From Orientallactaga sibirica (taxonomy: Eukaryota; Chordata; Mammalia; Rodentia; Dipodidae): a stretch of 64,000 bases of DNA. The stretch covers positions 8,024,001-8,088,000 of the forward strand of contig JAEOAD010000982.1 in NCBI GenBank assembly GCA_036365145.1. The letters run 5' to 3'. This document shows, piece by piece, positions 1 through 9,652 of this stretch; the first letter of the stretch is position 1, and every line of letters begins with the position of its first letter. Made by a program: the position numbers and the translations under genes. Below the pieces are notes generated by a model, which was not told where the DNA came from, searched no databases, and saw nothing but the letters and a program-made list of their open reading frames with translations.

Positions 1-164
1 TCAGTGGCCAACACCCCTCCCCTTTGAACCCCCCAAAAGAGTCTTAACAAACTAATGTTTACCCATCTGACAGGGTCCCAGGGAAACCTGTCTCTTGAGG
101 GTAGAGGGTGGGGCACAGTGCCTCCTCTTTAACACCCTAAGTCAGCCAGGCACAAATTACTCAT

Positions 165-250
165 TCAGAAACTGGGGATATAACTCAGTAGTAGAGTGCT
201 TGCTTGAAAGCGTATGTGAGGCCTTAAATTCAATCTCTGGTATTAAAAAT
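165..250 (+). mobile_element. ID-type SINE
   Basis: A tRNA-derived ID core: 'ctggggatataactcag' then 'agagtgcttgcttg'. The B-box region is degenerate. It abuts a B1 on its 3' side, so the pair may be one B4-type fusion. Confidence 0.6.
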
Positions 251-255
251 ATTAT

Positions 256-402
256 AGTCGGGAGTGGTGGTGCACGCCTTTAATCCCAGCACTTGGGAAG
301 CAGAGGTAGGAAGATTGCTGTGAATTTGAGGTCAACCTGGGATTATAAAGTGAGTTCCAGGTCAGCCTGGGTTATAGTGAGACCCTACCTCAAAAATAAA
401 AT
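256..402 (+). mobile_element. B1 SINE
   Basis: Recognised from 'tggtgcacgcctttaatc', 'cagcacttgggaag' and an A-rich tail at 390-402. Confidence 0.85.
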
Positions 403-409
403 TTAAAAA

Positions 410-560
410 GCTGGGCATGGTGGCGCACGCCTTTAATCCCAGCACTCAGGAGGCAGAGGTAGGAGGATTGCCGTGAGTTCAAGGCCAGTCTGAGACCACA
501 TAGTAAATTCCAGGTCAGCCTGGACTAGAGCGAGACACTATCTCAAAAAAACAAACAAAT
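410..560 (+). mobile_element. B1 SINE
   Basis: Near-full-length B1 starting 'gctgggcatggtggcgcac', with tail 'caaaaaaacaaacaaa'. Confidence 0.9.
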
Positions 561-779
561 AGGGCTGGAGAGATGGCTTAGCAGTTAAGGCACCTGCCTC
601 CAAAGCCTAAGAACACTGGTTCCAATCTCCAGGTCCCACGTTTAGCCAGATGCAAAGCGACGCAAGGGCGCAATGCCACACTTGACCACAAGCGGCGCAC
701 ACATCTGGATTTTGTTCTCAGCAGCTGAGACACTGCTGGCGCACCCATCTCTATCTGTCTTCCTCTCCCTCTCTCTCTG

Positions 780-788
<9 letters not shown>
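561..788 (+). mobile_element. tRNA-derived SINE, 'gggcgcaatgc' subfamily
   Basis: Head 'gggctggagagatggctta' with a pol III A-box-like region, and a degenerate B box near 618-628. The body carries 'gcaagggcgcaatgc', which marks a longer subfamily also seen at 13306, 44955 and 46767. The CT-rich tail runs into a TA repeat. Confidence 0.85.
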
Positions 789-843
<55 letters not shown>

Positions 844-846
844 GTA
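788..846. repeat. (TA)n microsatellite
   Basis: Nearly pure TA dinucleotides after the pyrimidine-rich tail of the preceding SINE; probably expanded from that tail. Confidence 0.95.
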
Positions 847-892
847 CATATATAAATAATATATAAAATTGTTAATTCACTTTGTTTTATGG

Positions 893-1095
893 TTTTTCTT
901 TATTTTTGTTTTGGGAGACAGAATTTCATGCAGCCCAGGCTGGCCTACAACTTTCTGTGTAGCCAAAGATGACCTTGAACTCCTGATTAGAGGTATATGC
1001 TACCAAGCCTAGTTTATGTGATGCTGGGGTGGAAACCAGGCCTTCACGAACGCTAAGCAGGCACTTTCCACCAACTAAACTCCATCCCCAGCCTA
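893..1095 (-). mobile_element. B4-type SINE (ID+B1 fusion)
   Basis: On the + strand a reverse-complement B1 part (893-1010, 'cccaggctggcctacaac') is followed by a reverse-complement ID part ending 'ccatccccagcc'. That is the B4 order, ID head then B1 tail, on the minus strand. It is diverged. Confidence 0.75.
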
Positions 1096-1392
1096 TTTAT
1101 ATATTTTCTCATGTACTTTGTACTTCTTCATGGTCAGTGACAGGGGGCTTGGGTCATGTGCCCATGCAAGGATTAACTCTGGAGACTAAGGGACACCACC
1201 CCTGAAGCTCCAGTAGCACCTCTCCAGGTGTCTATTCAACTGCTGGGTGTCCCCTAGGCTTCTCAAACTTTGTGACTCAATCAGAGCATCTGCCACTCCA
1301 CCTTCCCCAAAACCCTGCCCCCCGAAACTTTCTCCCCCTTGCTAAATGGCATTTTTATTGCTCAGGGTTCAAACTTTTCTTCCTTTCACACT

Positions 1393-2105
1393 GTATCAGT
1401 CAGGATTCTCTAAAGGAACAGTACTGATAGCATGAATATATATATTATAAAGGGTAGGGCTGGAGATATGGCTTAGTGGTTAAGGCACATGCCTGTGAAG
1501 CCTAAGGACCCCAGTTTGATTCTCCAGGTCCCATGTTAGCCAGATGCACAAGGTAGTGCATGTGTCTGGAGTTAGTTTGCAGTGGCTGGAGGCCCTGGCA
1601 TGCCCATTCTCAAAAAAAAAAAGAATGAATATATATATGATAAAGGGGATTTATTAGACCAGTTTATAGGGCTGGGCAGTCCAACAATGGCTGTCTACAG
1701 GCTGGAGAACATGGTATCTGCTCAGACCAAGAGTCTGGATACCTCAGCAGTCCCCATCTAACACCAAAGGCCTGGAGGAACCCTAGAGTGACACTGGTTG
1801 GTCTTTGGTTCACATTGGAAGGCTGGAGAAGCTGGGTTCCATGGTCAGTGAAAGACATCCAAAGGTAGATGTACTCACCAGCAAGTAGCAAGTGCAGCTG
1901 GGCAAAAGGCACTTCCTTTTCCTGGAACCTTTTTATATCTGGGCTGCCACCAGAAGGGCCACCCACTCTAGGGGATGGCCTACCTCCCCCAGTTAATCCA
2001 GCATGTCTCTGACTTGATCCCTGATCTGACCAAGTTGTCAATAGAAACGGACCTTCACATATGGCCCACATGTAATCTGTCAGCACATCCAGTTGGAAAA
2101 TGAAT
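1393..2105. repeat. Unclassified interspersed repeat split by a SINE
   Basis: Starts 'gtatcagtcaggattctc' and continues after the SINE at 1456-1619 with 'gataaaggggatttattag'. The style (stretches such as 'caacaatggctgtctac' and 'atctgggctgccaccag') looks like a dispersed repeat, possibly an LTR, but I cannot name the family. The 149-residue minus-strand frame across it is not a gene. Confidence 0.45.
1456..1619 (+). mobile_element. tRNA-derived SINE
   Basis: Head 'gggctggagatatggctta', 'gccagatgcacaaggtag' and a pure A tail. It lies between direct repeats of 'atgaatatatata' (about 1432 and 1625), which mark its insertion into the older repeat. Confidence 0.85.
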
Positions 2106-2164
2106 TTAAGCAAAGTCAGAAGTCAGCCACTTCTCATTACTTTCACTGCCACCACTCTGGACTG

Positions 2165-2955
2165 CGATGCCACAGCTCTTGTCTAGAAGCCAAGCCCTTG
2201 TTTTGCAAATGAACTTATTTGTCTACCCTACAACATGGCACCAAAGGGAGCCTTTGAACCCATAGTCAGTCATGTCCTTATCAAATCCCTCCAATGTCTC
2301 CCTCGGGCTAGATAAAACCGTCCTTCATATGGCCCAGAAGACCCTGCATAAACTGCCCCCTTGGCTTTCCTCATCTCCTAAAACTATTGTCTGGGACTGG
2401 AGAGATGGCTTAGTGGTTAAGACACTTGCCTACAAAGCCTAGGGACTCAGGTTCAATTCCCCAGGACCAACGTAAGACAGATGCACAAGATGGCACACAT
2501 GTCTGGCATTTGTTTGCAGCGGCTGAAGGCCCTGGTGCACCCATTCTTTCTCTCTCTCTCTCAAATAAATTAAATAAATAAAAAAAACTATTCTCTTCCT
2601 TCACTCCCAGGGATTCCTTGTTCTTTCCAGAACATGCCAAGCATACACCTACCTCAAGGGCTTGGCACTTGCCATTCCCTCTATCCAGAATGCTTTGCCC
2701 ACAGGTCTTTGTTCCAACATTACCTGTTCAGTGAGGGTTTCTTAGAGCCAAAAAACTACCAGTCCCTGTCCCCACACCACCTTCTTTTATTTTTCTCTGT
2801 AGCACACATCATCATTTTATGTTCTACATGTTTTATTTGCTAATTTATATGGCAGAGGTTTACTCTGATTCATTCACATCTATGTCCTCAGCACCTAAAG
2901 CTAGGCTGGGAATATAATAGACAGTGGGTATCAGCTGAACTAATGAATGCTTGGA
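2165..2955 (-). mobile_element. L2-like LINE fragment, interrupted
   Basis: Characteristic antisense L2 phrasing: 'gaccctgcataaactgccc', 'gaacatgccaagcatacacc', 'cttgccattccctctatcc', then 'cctcagcacctaaag'. It is interrupted at 2394-2588 by a SINE. Ancient and diverged; family and strand are from recall. Confidence 0.6.
2394..2588 (+). mobile_element. tRNA-derived SINE
   Basis: 'ctggagagatggcttagtgg' head, CT tail and 'aaataaattaaataaata' end. 'aaaactatt' occurs on both sides (about 2380 and 2584), an apparent target-site duplication (TSD) in the L2. Confidence 0.88.
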
Positions 2956-2989
2956 GACAAGTGATTCTCACATATCTTTTTGTATCAAT

Positions 2990-3136
2990 TTTTTTGAGGC
3001 AGGGTCTCACACTCACACTAGCCCTGGCTGACCTGAGGGTCACACTATATCCCAGACTGGCTTCAAACTAATGGTAATCCTCCTATCTCAGCCTCCTGAG
3101 CATTGAGATTAAAGGCATGAGCCACCATGTCTGGCA
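2990..3136 (-). mobile_element. B1 SINE
   Basis: Reverse complement of B1: 'tttttgaggcagggtctc' through 'gccaccatgtctggc'. Confidence 0.8.
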
Positions 3137-3139
3137 TGT

Positions 3140-3254
3140 ATTTTTCTTGAGACAAAAATACTATGTTGTCCAGGTCAGCCTTGAACTTACCATGTTTTCC
3201 TGCCTCAGCTTCTTGAGTGTTGAGGTTATAGGCTTGTGTCGCTATGCTTGGCTT
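3140..3254 (-). mobile_element. B1 SINE, diverged
   Basis: A second, older B1 in the same orientation ('cttgagacaaaaatac' to 'cgctatgcttggc'), directly beside the previous one. Confidence 0.6.
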
Positions 3255-3316
3255 TTCTGTAAAGTTTTCTGTAAAGGTGCTTAGATACATCTGTGGGCAA
3301 GGCAAAGGCGAGGATC

Positions 3317-3425
3317 CTTTTACTGGTGCGTACCAGTAATTCTGGCACTTGGGAGATGAAGACAGGGGGATCAAGAATACAAGATCATTCTCAATACATA
3401 GCCTGGGCTACATAAGAACCCCCCC
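3317..3425 (+). mobile_element. B1-like fragment
   Basis: 'gtaattctggcacttgggag' and 'agcctgggctacataag' are diverged B1 signatures. Confidence 0.45.
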
Positions 3426-3429
3426 TTTA

Positions 3430-3633
3430 AACCAGGGGCTCATGTAACTCAGACTGGCCTTCAAATCACTATGCAGTCAAGGATGAGCTCGAACTTTTCA
3501 CCTTCCTGCCTCTGCAGTGCTAAGATAACCACCATATACCACCATACCCGATTTATGCAGTGCTGGGAATTGAACCCAGGGCCTTGTGCATACTAAACAA
3601 GTACTCTATCAATTGAGTTACATCTCTGGTCCC
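3430..3633 (-). mobile_element. B4-type SINE
   Basis: Reverse B1 half followed by a reverse ID half ('gctgggaattgaacccaggg', 'tctatcaattgagttacatc'). Confidence 0.75.
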
Positions 3634-3656
3634 AATCTTGTCTAAAAAAATTAGGT

Positions 3657-3832
3657 AGCCAAGCATGGTACACCATGCCTTTAATCCCAGCCCTTGGGAG
3701 GCAGAGATAAGAGAATGGCTGTAAGTTTGAGGCCAACCTGAGACTACATAGTGAATTACAGGTCAGCCTGGGCTAGAGTAAGACCCTACCTCGAAAAACA
3801 ACAACAACAAAAACAAAAACAAAAACAAAAAA
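3657..3832 (+). mobile_element. B1 SINE
   Basis: Complete B1 with 'gcctttaatcccagcccttg' and a CAA/CAAAAA-rich tail at 3795-3832. Confidence 0.9.
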
Positions 3833-3983
3833 GGATAGCATTCACTAAGTGCATGGCTTACCCAAAGAGATCGATTTCCATAGCAGGGAACCAGTGGAGC
3901 AGGGCATAGAAGAGACCACAGTATGGTGGCTATAGATAAGGGCTAGCCCTGAATCTTCTCAGGTTAAAGATATGTTCGCTTGG

Positions 3984-4175
3984 GCCTGGAGAGATGGCTT
4001 AGTGGTTAAGCACTTGCTTGTGAAGCCTAAGGACCCCAGCTTGAGGCTCGATTCCCCAGGACCCATGTAAGCCAGATGCACAAGGTGCACATGCATCTGA
4101 AGTTTGTTTGCAGTGGCTGGAGGCCCTGGTGCACCCATTCTCTCTCTCTCTCTCTCTGTCACTCTCCAAAAAAGA
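3984..4175 (+). mobile_element. tRNA-derived SINE
   Basis: 'cctggagagatggcttagtg', B-box-like 'gaggctcgattcccc' and (CT)n near 4138-4165. Confidence 0.9.
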
Positions 4176-4426
4176 AAAAATCCCAACAAGCACATAAAAT
4201 AAAATTAATAAAAAAAAAGATATGTTGCCTGAATGCCCATCACAGCCTACTCATCATTTACTCTCCATAGGTATTGCCCAGTGGTCCGTCTTCTTCCAGG
4301 TCTTCAAGCCCCAGTGAATAGAGAGTAAGGGTTCCATTTCGGAAGGCTGGAGCCCTTACTACGAGTACCAGGCTCACACTGGACACATTAAAGTGGTCAC
4401 AGAATAAGGAAATGGGTATTCTTTTT

Positions 4427-4646
4427 GTAAACATTTTATTTGTTTATGTGCAAAACGAGAGGGAGGGAGAGAGAAGAGAGAGAAAGAAAGAAAGAATGGG
4501 CACACGAGGGCCTCTAGCCACTGCAAACAAACCAGGTACATGCACCACTTTGTGCATCTGGCTTTACTTGGGTACCAGGGAATCAAACCCAGGCCAACAG
4601 GCTCTGCAAGTAAGTGTTTTTAACTGCTAAGCCATGTCTCCAGCCC
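4427..4646 (-). mobile_element. tRNA-derived SINE
   Basis: Reverse orientation: purine-rich tail first (GA and GAAA runs at 4458-4495), ending 'gccatgtctccagcccta'. Confidence 0.88.
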
Positions 4647-4787
4647 TAATATGTATTCGTTAAATGCTCCCTTTTACTATTGTGATGAAAAATATGAGTT
4701 CTTCTGCACTAAATCTGAAAGATTTTTGTGGGCACAAGATTCACTTGTTAAATAGCGAAGTAGTCAGAGGAACTTTTTGTTTGTCTG

Positions 4788-4930
4788 TCTGTTTTTGTTT
4801 TCCGAGGTATGGTCTCGCTCTGGCCCAGGCTGACCTGGAATTCACTATGTCCTCTCAGGACGGCCTCAAACTCACAGCAATCCTGCCTACCGAGTTTTGG
4901 GATTAAAGACGTGCGCCACCATGCCTGGTT
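4788..4930 (-). mobile_element. B1 SINE
   Basis: 'cccaggctgacctggaattc' and 'gtgcgccaccatgcctgg' in reverse orientation. Confidence 0.88.
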
Positions 4931-4981
4931 TAGAGGAGGAACTTTTATTTCCCATTTTCTACACTCAAGTTTCATTTGAAA

Positions 4982-5174
4982 ATTTAAAAAATTATATTTA
5001 TTTGTGTGGGGGGGGCTGACTATGGGTATACCAGGGTTTCCAGCCACTGCAAATGAACTCCAGATGCATGTGCCCCCTTGTGCATGTAGCTTTATGTGGG
5101 TCCTAGGGACTCAAACCTGGATGCTTTGGCTTTGCTAGCAAGTGCCGTAACTACTAAGCCATCTCTCCAGCCCT
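4982..5174 (-). mobile_element. tRNA-derived SINE
   Basis: Reverse orientation, ending 'aagccatctctccagccct'; contains a G8 run near 5007. Confidence 0.85.
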
Positions 5175-5509
5175 CATTTTGAAATTTTTACAATAGGTGC
5201 ACATTGTTTTATAGTCAGAAGAGAAATAAAGAGTTTTGTTTGGTTGAAAATGTGAAGGGGAGCATCGACTCTGGCAAGGAAAAACTATATTTTCCTTACC
5301 TATCACAAGGCACTTGACTTGATTCCTTATTACAAGAGCCAGATTAATAAAAGCATGGGAATTTATTTAAATGTTCCATGGCACAGGAATTTTCAGAAAT
5401 GAAGACCTGGGGTGAGGGAGCCGAACCCTCATTCATTGTTGGTGGGAGGGTAAACTGGGGCATCTACTAGAGAAATCAGTATAGGGGTTTCTCAAAATAA
5501 CTGAAAATA

Positions 5510-5648
5510 GCTAGGCATGGTGACTGAGGCCTGTGATCTAGCACTCAGGAAGCTGAAGCAGATGGATAACCATGGGTTTGATGACAACGTGAGCTACAGA
5601 GTAAGACCCGATCTCAAAAACAGAAAACAAAACAAACAACAAAAAAGA
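5510..5648 (+). mobile_element. B1 SINE, diverged
   Basis: 'agctaggcatggtgactgag', 'agcactcaggaagctgaag' and a CAAA-rich tail. Confidence 0.7.
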
Positions 5649-5652
5649 CACA

Positions 5653-5850
5653 AGGGGCTGGGGAGATGGTTCAGAGAGTAAGAGACCTTCCTGGTACAGG
5701 CATACAAGCACGAGGGTCTGAGATAGCCTGGGTTTGATTTCTTGACACAGTTGGGTGTGGTCATGCATGCCTGTAACTCTAATCCTGTGGGGAGGTGGAG
5801 TTTAGGAAAACTGTAGCTCCAGGTTCACAGAAAGACTCTTCTCAAAAAAC
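5653..5850 (+). mobile_element. Older dimeric SINE (tRNA-like head, B1-like tail)
   Basis: 'ggggctggggagatggttc' head joined to a B1-like second half ('gtcatgcatgcctgtaactc'). Its 3' remnant appears to continue at 6115-6210 ('cctctggcctcttatgcac'), split by the younger SINE between them. Confidence 0.55.
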
Positions 5851-5858
5851 TACATGGA

Positions 5859-6100
5859 GGGCTGGAGAGATGGCTTAGTGGTTAGACGCTTGCCTGTGAA
5901 GCCTAAGGATCCCGGTTCGAGGCTCAGTTCTCCAGGACCCACGTAAGCCAGATGCATAAGGGGGCACATGCATCTGGAGTTCGTTTGCAGTGGCTGGAGG
6001 CCCTGGCGTGCCCATTCTCTCTCTTTCTCTCTACCTGCCTATTTCTGTATATCTCTCTCTCTCAAATTAATAAATAAATTAAAATAAAATATTTAAAAAA
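5859..6100 (+). mobile_element. tRNA-derived SINE with TSD
   Basis: Complete element with B-box-like 'ggttcgaggctc'. It is flanked by copies of 'aaaaaactacatgga' ending at about 5857 and 6113, so it inserted into the older dimeric SINE. Confidence 0.9.
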
Positions 6101-6218
6101 AAACTACATGGATAGAGGACATCCACCATTCTCCTCTGGCCTCTTATGCACTCACATGAGGTGCACACATCCACACACATGTGCATACACCACACATACA
6201 CACATGAAAAAAAAAAAA

Positions 6219-6345
6219 AGCCAGACATGGTGGGTCACACTTTTAATCCCAGCACTCTGGTGGCTAAAGAAGGATCATCATGAGTGAGTTCATCTATAGT
6301 GAGTTCCAGGTTAGCCTAGGCTAGAGTGAGTGTTGTTGTTCATGA
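6219..6345 (+). mobile_element. B1 SINE
   Basis: 'agccagacatggtgggtcac' head; the right part is shortened. Confidence 0.75.
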
Positions 6346-6537
6346 GACTGATGTGCTACCTCTTATGCTGGCAAGGCAACTCTGAAATCAAAGTTATTTG
6401 AAATCTGAAATCTGATGTTATTTTTATTCTGAGTTTTGTGCTTTCAATGTTCTCACATTATTTAGGTGGTATTTATTCTTCAATTGTGGTTTGCTATTTA
6501 CCGTACATTATAGGTAAACCAAAAAAAAAGAATTTCT

Positions 6538-6675
6538 AAGCCGGGCGTGGTGGTGCATGCCTTTAATGCCAGCACTCGGAAGGCAGAGGTAGGAGGATCA
6601 CCATGAGTTCAAGGCCACCCTGAGACTCCATAGTTAATTCCAGGTCAGCTTGGGCTAGAGAGAGACCCTACCTCG

Positions 6676-6715
<40 letters not shown>
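6538..6715 (+). mobile_element. B1 SINE with 40-nt pure A tail
   Basis: Head 'gccgggcgtggtggtgcatg'. The uninterrupted A tail spans 6676-6715. The TSD 'aagaatttctaa' is present before the head (about 6528) and after the tail (about 6714). The pure tail and clean TSD point to a young insertion. Confidence 0.95.
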
Positions 6716-6717
<2 letters not shown>

Positions 6718-6747
6718 ATTTCTAAACAATCCTAATTCTAAATAAAC

Positions 6748-6893
6748 TTTTTTTTTCAGAGTCTCGTCAATAGTTCAGGCTGGACTTGAATTCACTGTGT
6801 AGCTGAGGTAGCTGAGGATGACCCTGAACTCCTGATCTTCCTGCCTCTGTCTCCCAAGGATTGGGATTTGAGCCATGTGTCACCATGTAGGAC
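6748..6893 (-). mobile_element. B1-like SINE, older
   Basis: Reverse B1 features ('caggctggacttgaattc', 'tgcctctgtctcccaagg') with an internal repeat 'gtagctgag' twice at 6799-6816. Confidence 0.65.
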
Positions 6894-7052
6894 TTCTAGT
6901 AACCGAATGTGGTACAGTGAGGGAGCTGAGAATCAACTCCTGAGTAGAACCAGGAACCAGGAAGAGTTACTAGCACTGTTAAGTGGGGGAAGCAGGACAT
7001 AATATTGCTCAGAGAGTAAGTTCCCAAATACCTTGTTTAGAAATGCACATTG

Positions 7053-7248
7053 AGGGCTGGAGAGATGACTTAGCAGTTGAGGCACATGCCTGTGAAGCCT
7101 AAGGATCCTGGTTAGATTCTCCGGGTCCCACATTAGCCAGATGGAGTTCTTTTGCAGTGGCTAAAGGCCCTGGTGCACCCATTCTCACTCTTTCTCTCTT
7201 TCTCCCTCTCTCTCTCTGTCTCTAATAAATAAATAAAAATAAAGTTTA
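7053..7248 (+). mobile_element. tRNA-derived SINE
   Basis: 'gggctggagagatgacttag' with CT-rich tail and AATAAATAAATA end. Confidence 0.88.
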
Positions 7249-7299
7249 AAAATAATATATATAATTAAAAAAAGAGAAATGCACATTGAAAAGTGACTG

Positions 7300-7492
7300 A
7301 GGGCCTGAGGATGTAGCTCAGTAGGCAGGATGTATGGGTTTAGTTCAATCCCAGGGCCACAAAACAAGACTGAAAAGATTTCTGCTAAGGTGACCAAGGG
7401 CCTGAGGTTGTAGCTCAGTAGGAAGGGTATATGGGTTTAGCATGCATCAGACCCTGGGCTCAATCCCTGAACCACAGAACAAAAAAGACAGG
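7300..7492 (+). mobile_element. Two tandem ID-type SINE copies
   Basis: 'gggcctgaggatgtagctca' at 7301 and 'gggcctgaggttgtagctca' at 7400, each followed by 'tatgggtttag' and an ID B-box-like segment. They are about 99 nt apart, which suggests local tandem duplication. Confidence 0.65.
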
Positions 7493-7789
7493 ACAGATTT
7501 CTATTAAAATGTTAAATGTTGCTTTGGGTAGTATGAAATAAAAGTGTTCTTCCCCTCGGCTTTGCTACATTAATGCATTTTCCAAACTTCTATAATGAGC
7601 AAAAATAAATGCCATGCTTTTCCCAACATCTGTGGATGTTTTTCCTGGTATGTGTAGCTTGACTTATTCCGAGAGAAATGTTGTTAACTTCGTGTCATTA
7701 TGTTCATTTGCTTTTCCATGCAATGAATGATTTTGTTGAATTTCTTCTATTTTAAATTTTCTTTTTTCCTTTCTTGTTCTTTTGCTCAG

Positions 7790-7815
7790 CCACACTGGGA
7801 TTATCATCTGCAGAG
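7790..7815 (+). CDS. RS1: RS1 (retinoschisin) exon 2
   Basis: A 26-nt exon between acceptor 'tttgctcag' and donor 'gtatgt'. With the G that ends exon 1 it reads Ala-Thr-Leu-Gly-Leu-Ser-Ser-Ala-Glu, which matches the human segment (ATLGLSSTE) with one Thr-to-Ala change. Human exon 2 is also 26 nt (c.53-78), so the micro-exon is conserved. It encodes the end of the secretory signal peptide and its cleavage site. It ends on a codon boundary and joins exon 3 in frame. It is too short to be found by ORF length. Confidence 0.93.
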
Positions 7816-7865
7816 GTATGTTCCAGGATGAAGGCCATAATTTCCACGAATATTGCTCTTGAAGC

Positions 7866-8071
7866 TTTTGTTTCTTGAAACAGGATCCGGAAACTCACTC
7901 TGTAGCCCAAGCTGGCCTTAAATTCATGGCGATCCTCCCACCCCAGCCTCTTGAGTGCTGGGATTAGAGGGGTGCACAAATAGGCTCGGTTTATGTGGTG
8001 CTAGGGATTGAACCCTGGTCATTGCACATGCTAAACAAACATTCTACCAATTGAGCTACATCCCCAGCCCC
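7866..8071 (-). mobile_element. B4-type SINE
   Basis: Reverse B1 part ('cccaagctggccttaaattc') then reverse ID part ('gggattgaaccctggtc', 'gagctacatccccagccc'). It starts only about 50 nt after RS1 exon 2. Confidence 0.82.
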
Positions 8072-8084
8072 CTATAGCTCAAAA

Positions 8085-8273
8085 ATTTTTAAATACTTAT
8101 TTGTATGTGTGTATACATACATTTGTATGTAGGGGTGCACCAGGGCCTCTTGTTGCTGCAAACGAACACCACTTTCTGCATCCAGCTTACATTGGTGGCT
8201 TGGAAATTAAACCTGGGCAGGCAGGTTTTGCTAGCAAGTACTTTTAACTGCTGAACCAGCTTCCCAGCACCTG
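8085..8273 (-). mobile_element. tRNA-derived SINE, diverged
   Basis: Reverse orientation ('caccagggcctcttgttgc', 'gctgaaccagcttcccagc'). Confidence 0.7.
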
Positions 8274-8307
8274 CTCCTTTTGCATGTATTAAAAAAATTT
8301 TTTTTAG

Positions 8308-8406
8308 GCTGAGCATGGTGGCTCAGCACTCAGGAAGTTGATACAGAGGATTGCCATGAGATCAAGGCCAGCCTGAGCTACAGAGTAAGACTTTATTTTT
8401 AAAAAG
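8308..8406 (+). mobile_element. B1 SINE, internally shortened
   Basis: 'gctgagcatggtggctcagc': the segment between the head and 'cagcactcagg' is missing. Confidence 0.7.
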
Positions 8407-8410
8407 AAAT

Positions 8411-8620
8411 GGGGCTGGAGAGATGGCTCAGCGGTTAAGGCACTTGCCTTCAGAGCCTAATGACCTGAGTTCAGTTCCCCAGCACCCATGTAAAGACAGA
8501 TGCACAAAGTGGCACATGCATCTGGAGACTGTTTGCAATGGCTGGAGGCCCTGGTGTACCCATTCTTTCTGTCTCTCTTCTATCTCTACTTGCAAATAAA
8601 TAAATAATGTATTAAAAAAT
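8411..8620 (+). mobile_element. tRNA-derived SINE
   Basis: 'ggggctggagagatggctca' head, 'gttcagttccccagcaccc' B-box region and AAATAAATAAATAA end. Confidence 0.88.
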
Positions 8621-8621
8621 C

Positions 8622-8845
8622 AGGGCTGAAGAGATGGTTCAGCAGTTAACGATGCTTGCTTGCAAAGCATGACAGCCTGAGTCCAATTCCCCAGCAACTA
8701 AGTAAAGCCAGATGCATAAAGTGGTGCATGTGTCTGCAGTGAGTTTGTTTGCAGTGGCAGAAGGCCCTGGCATGCCCATACTCACTCTGTCTTCCTCTTT
8801 CTCTCTAGCTCTCTCTCAAGTAAATAAATATAATATTTAAAAACC
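8622..8845 (+). mobile_element. tRNA-derived SINE
   Basis: 'gggctgaagagatggttcag' head; a second copy in the same orientation directly after the previous one, more diverged. Confidence 0.85.
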
Positions 8846-8910
8846 CACAAAACAACAAAATATATTCCAATAGCATTGAAAACAAAACCAACCAGACAAA
8901 ACATTTCTTT

Positions 8911-8984
8911 TTGATGCTGGGGACAGAATCCAGGGCTTTGCTCTTACTAGACAAGTGTGCTACTGCTGAGCCACACCTCCAGTA
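8911..8984 (-). mobile_element. ID-type SINE
   Basis: Reverse ID: 'gatgctggggacagaatcc' to 'gctgagccacacctccag'. Confidence 0.7.
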
Positions 8985-9004
8985 AGATTGGAGGGGTTGG
9001 TTTT

Positions 9005-9199
9005 GTTTGTTCTTGAGACAGGATCTTCCTATATATTCCAAGTCTGTATCACAGGGCAAGCTAGATTGGTGGTTTTTTTTTTTCCTTGGGGATGGGAAAA
9101 GAGTTCAGTTCTTCCTCCCACCAACATCATGTTGGGAATTGAATCTAGGACTTTATGCATGCTAAGCAAATGCTCTACTACTGAGCTACAGTCTCAGCT
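9005..9199 (-). mobile_element. B4-type SINE, degenerate
   Basis: B1-like left part ('gttcttgagacaggatc') and a clear reverse ID right part ('gttgggaattgaatctagg', 'actgagctacagtctcag'). Confidence 0.6.
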
Positions 9200-9326
9200 C
9201 TTTTAATAATATATTTGTAAGCAAGCTTCCAGTGGCACTGGCCAGTTACTTTTGACTGTGATTTTTTTGTGACTCATTGCCTTCGACTGAAACTTTTGTG
9301 ACTCATGGCCCTCTGGCTGCCTATAG

Positions 9327-9429
9327 GATGAGGGCGAAGACTCCTGGTACCACAAAGGATGCAAGTGTGATTGCCAAGAAGCCAATGCTCTGTGGTCTGC
9401 AGGTTCTGCCTCCTTAGACTGCATTCCAG
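9327..9429 (+). CDS. RS1: RS1 (retinoschisin) exon 3
   Basis: Acceptor 'ctgcctatag', donor 'gtaagc'. It encodes the RS1 N-terminal domain upstream of the discoidin fold ([16 protein letters not shown]... ending Leu-Asp-Cys-Ile-Pro). The family's cysteine-rich cluster CKCDC is present, including the equivalent of human Cys40, used in octamer assembly, and the late cysteine equivalent to human Cys59. The exon is 103 nt against 106 in human: human Gly-Gly-Pro after CDCQ is replaced by Glu-Ala. The frame stays open and the exon ends after the first base of a Glu codon, as in human. Confidence 0.96.
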
Positions 9430-9652
9430 GTAAGCGTCCCCTCTCCTCCAAACACCCCAACACTCCTCCTTCCACTCAGGGGTGCTCTGCTCTGGGCTCT
9501 CTCCAGTTGGCCTCTGAGCTTCAAATCTCACATTCAATGGTTCCAACAGAAATAACTCATCTTGTACTTGGCAGTCAGCTTTCTTTTCTTGTCATACGGA
9601 TGGGTCTTGGATCTCTCTGGTATTCAATGCCATCTGTAAAAAGCAGACTTTC

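Larger units (their letters stand above)
1..7789 (+). other. RS1: RS1 intron 1, 3' portion
   Basis: This is everything upstream of RS1 exon 2. No match to RS1 exon 1 (start codon and hydrophobic signal core) was found, so exon 1 should lie left of the window; human intron 1 is also long. The stretch is mostly repeats, itemised below. The pieces between them (1-163, 1096-1390, 4222-4425, 5175-5505, 6346-6535, 7491-7789) show no coding signal that I can support. Confidence 0.7.
7816..9326 (+). other. RS1: RS1 intron 2
   Basis: GT-AG intron of about 1.5 kb filled with SINEs (below). Outside them, 9200-9326 is unique and leads into the exon 3 acceptor. Confidence 0.85.

Noticed and set aside
1..7789. 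RS1 exon 1 inside the window
   Set aside because: I looked for the start codon and leucine-rich signal peptide coding sequence followed by a GT donor and found no match; it should lie further left.
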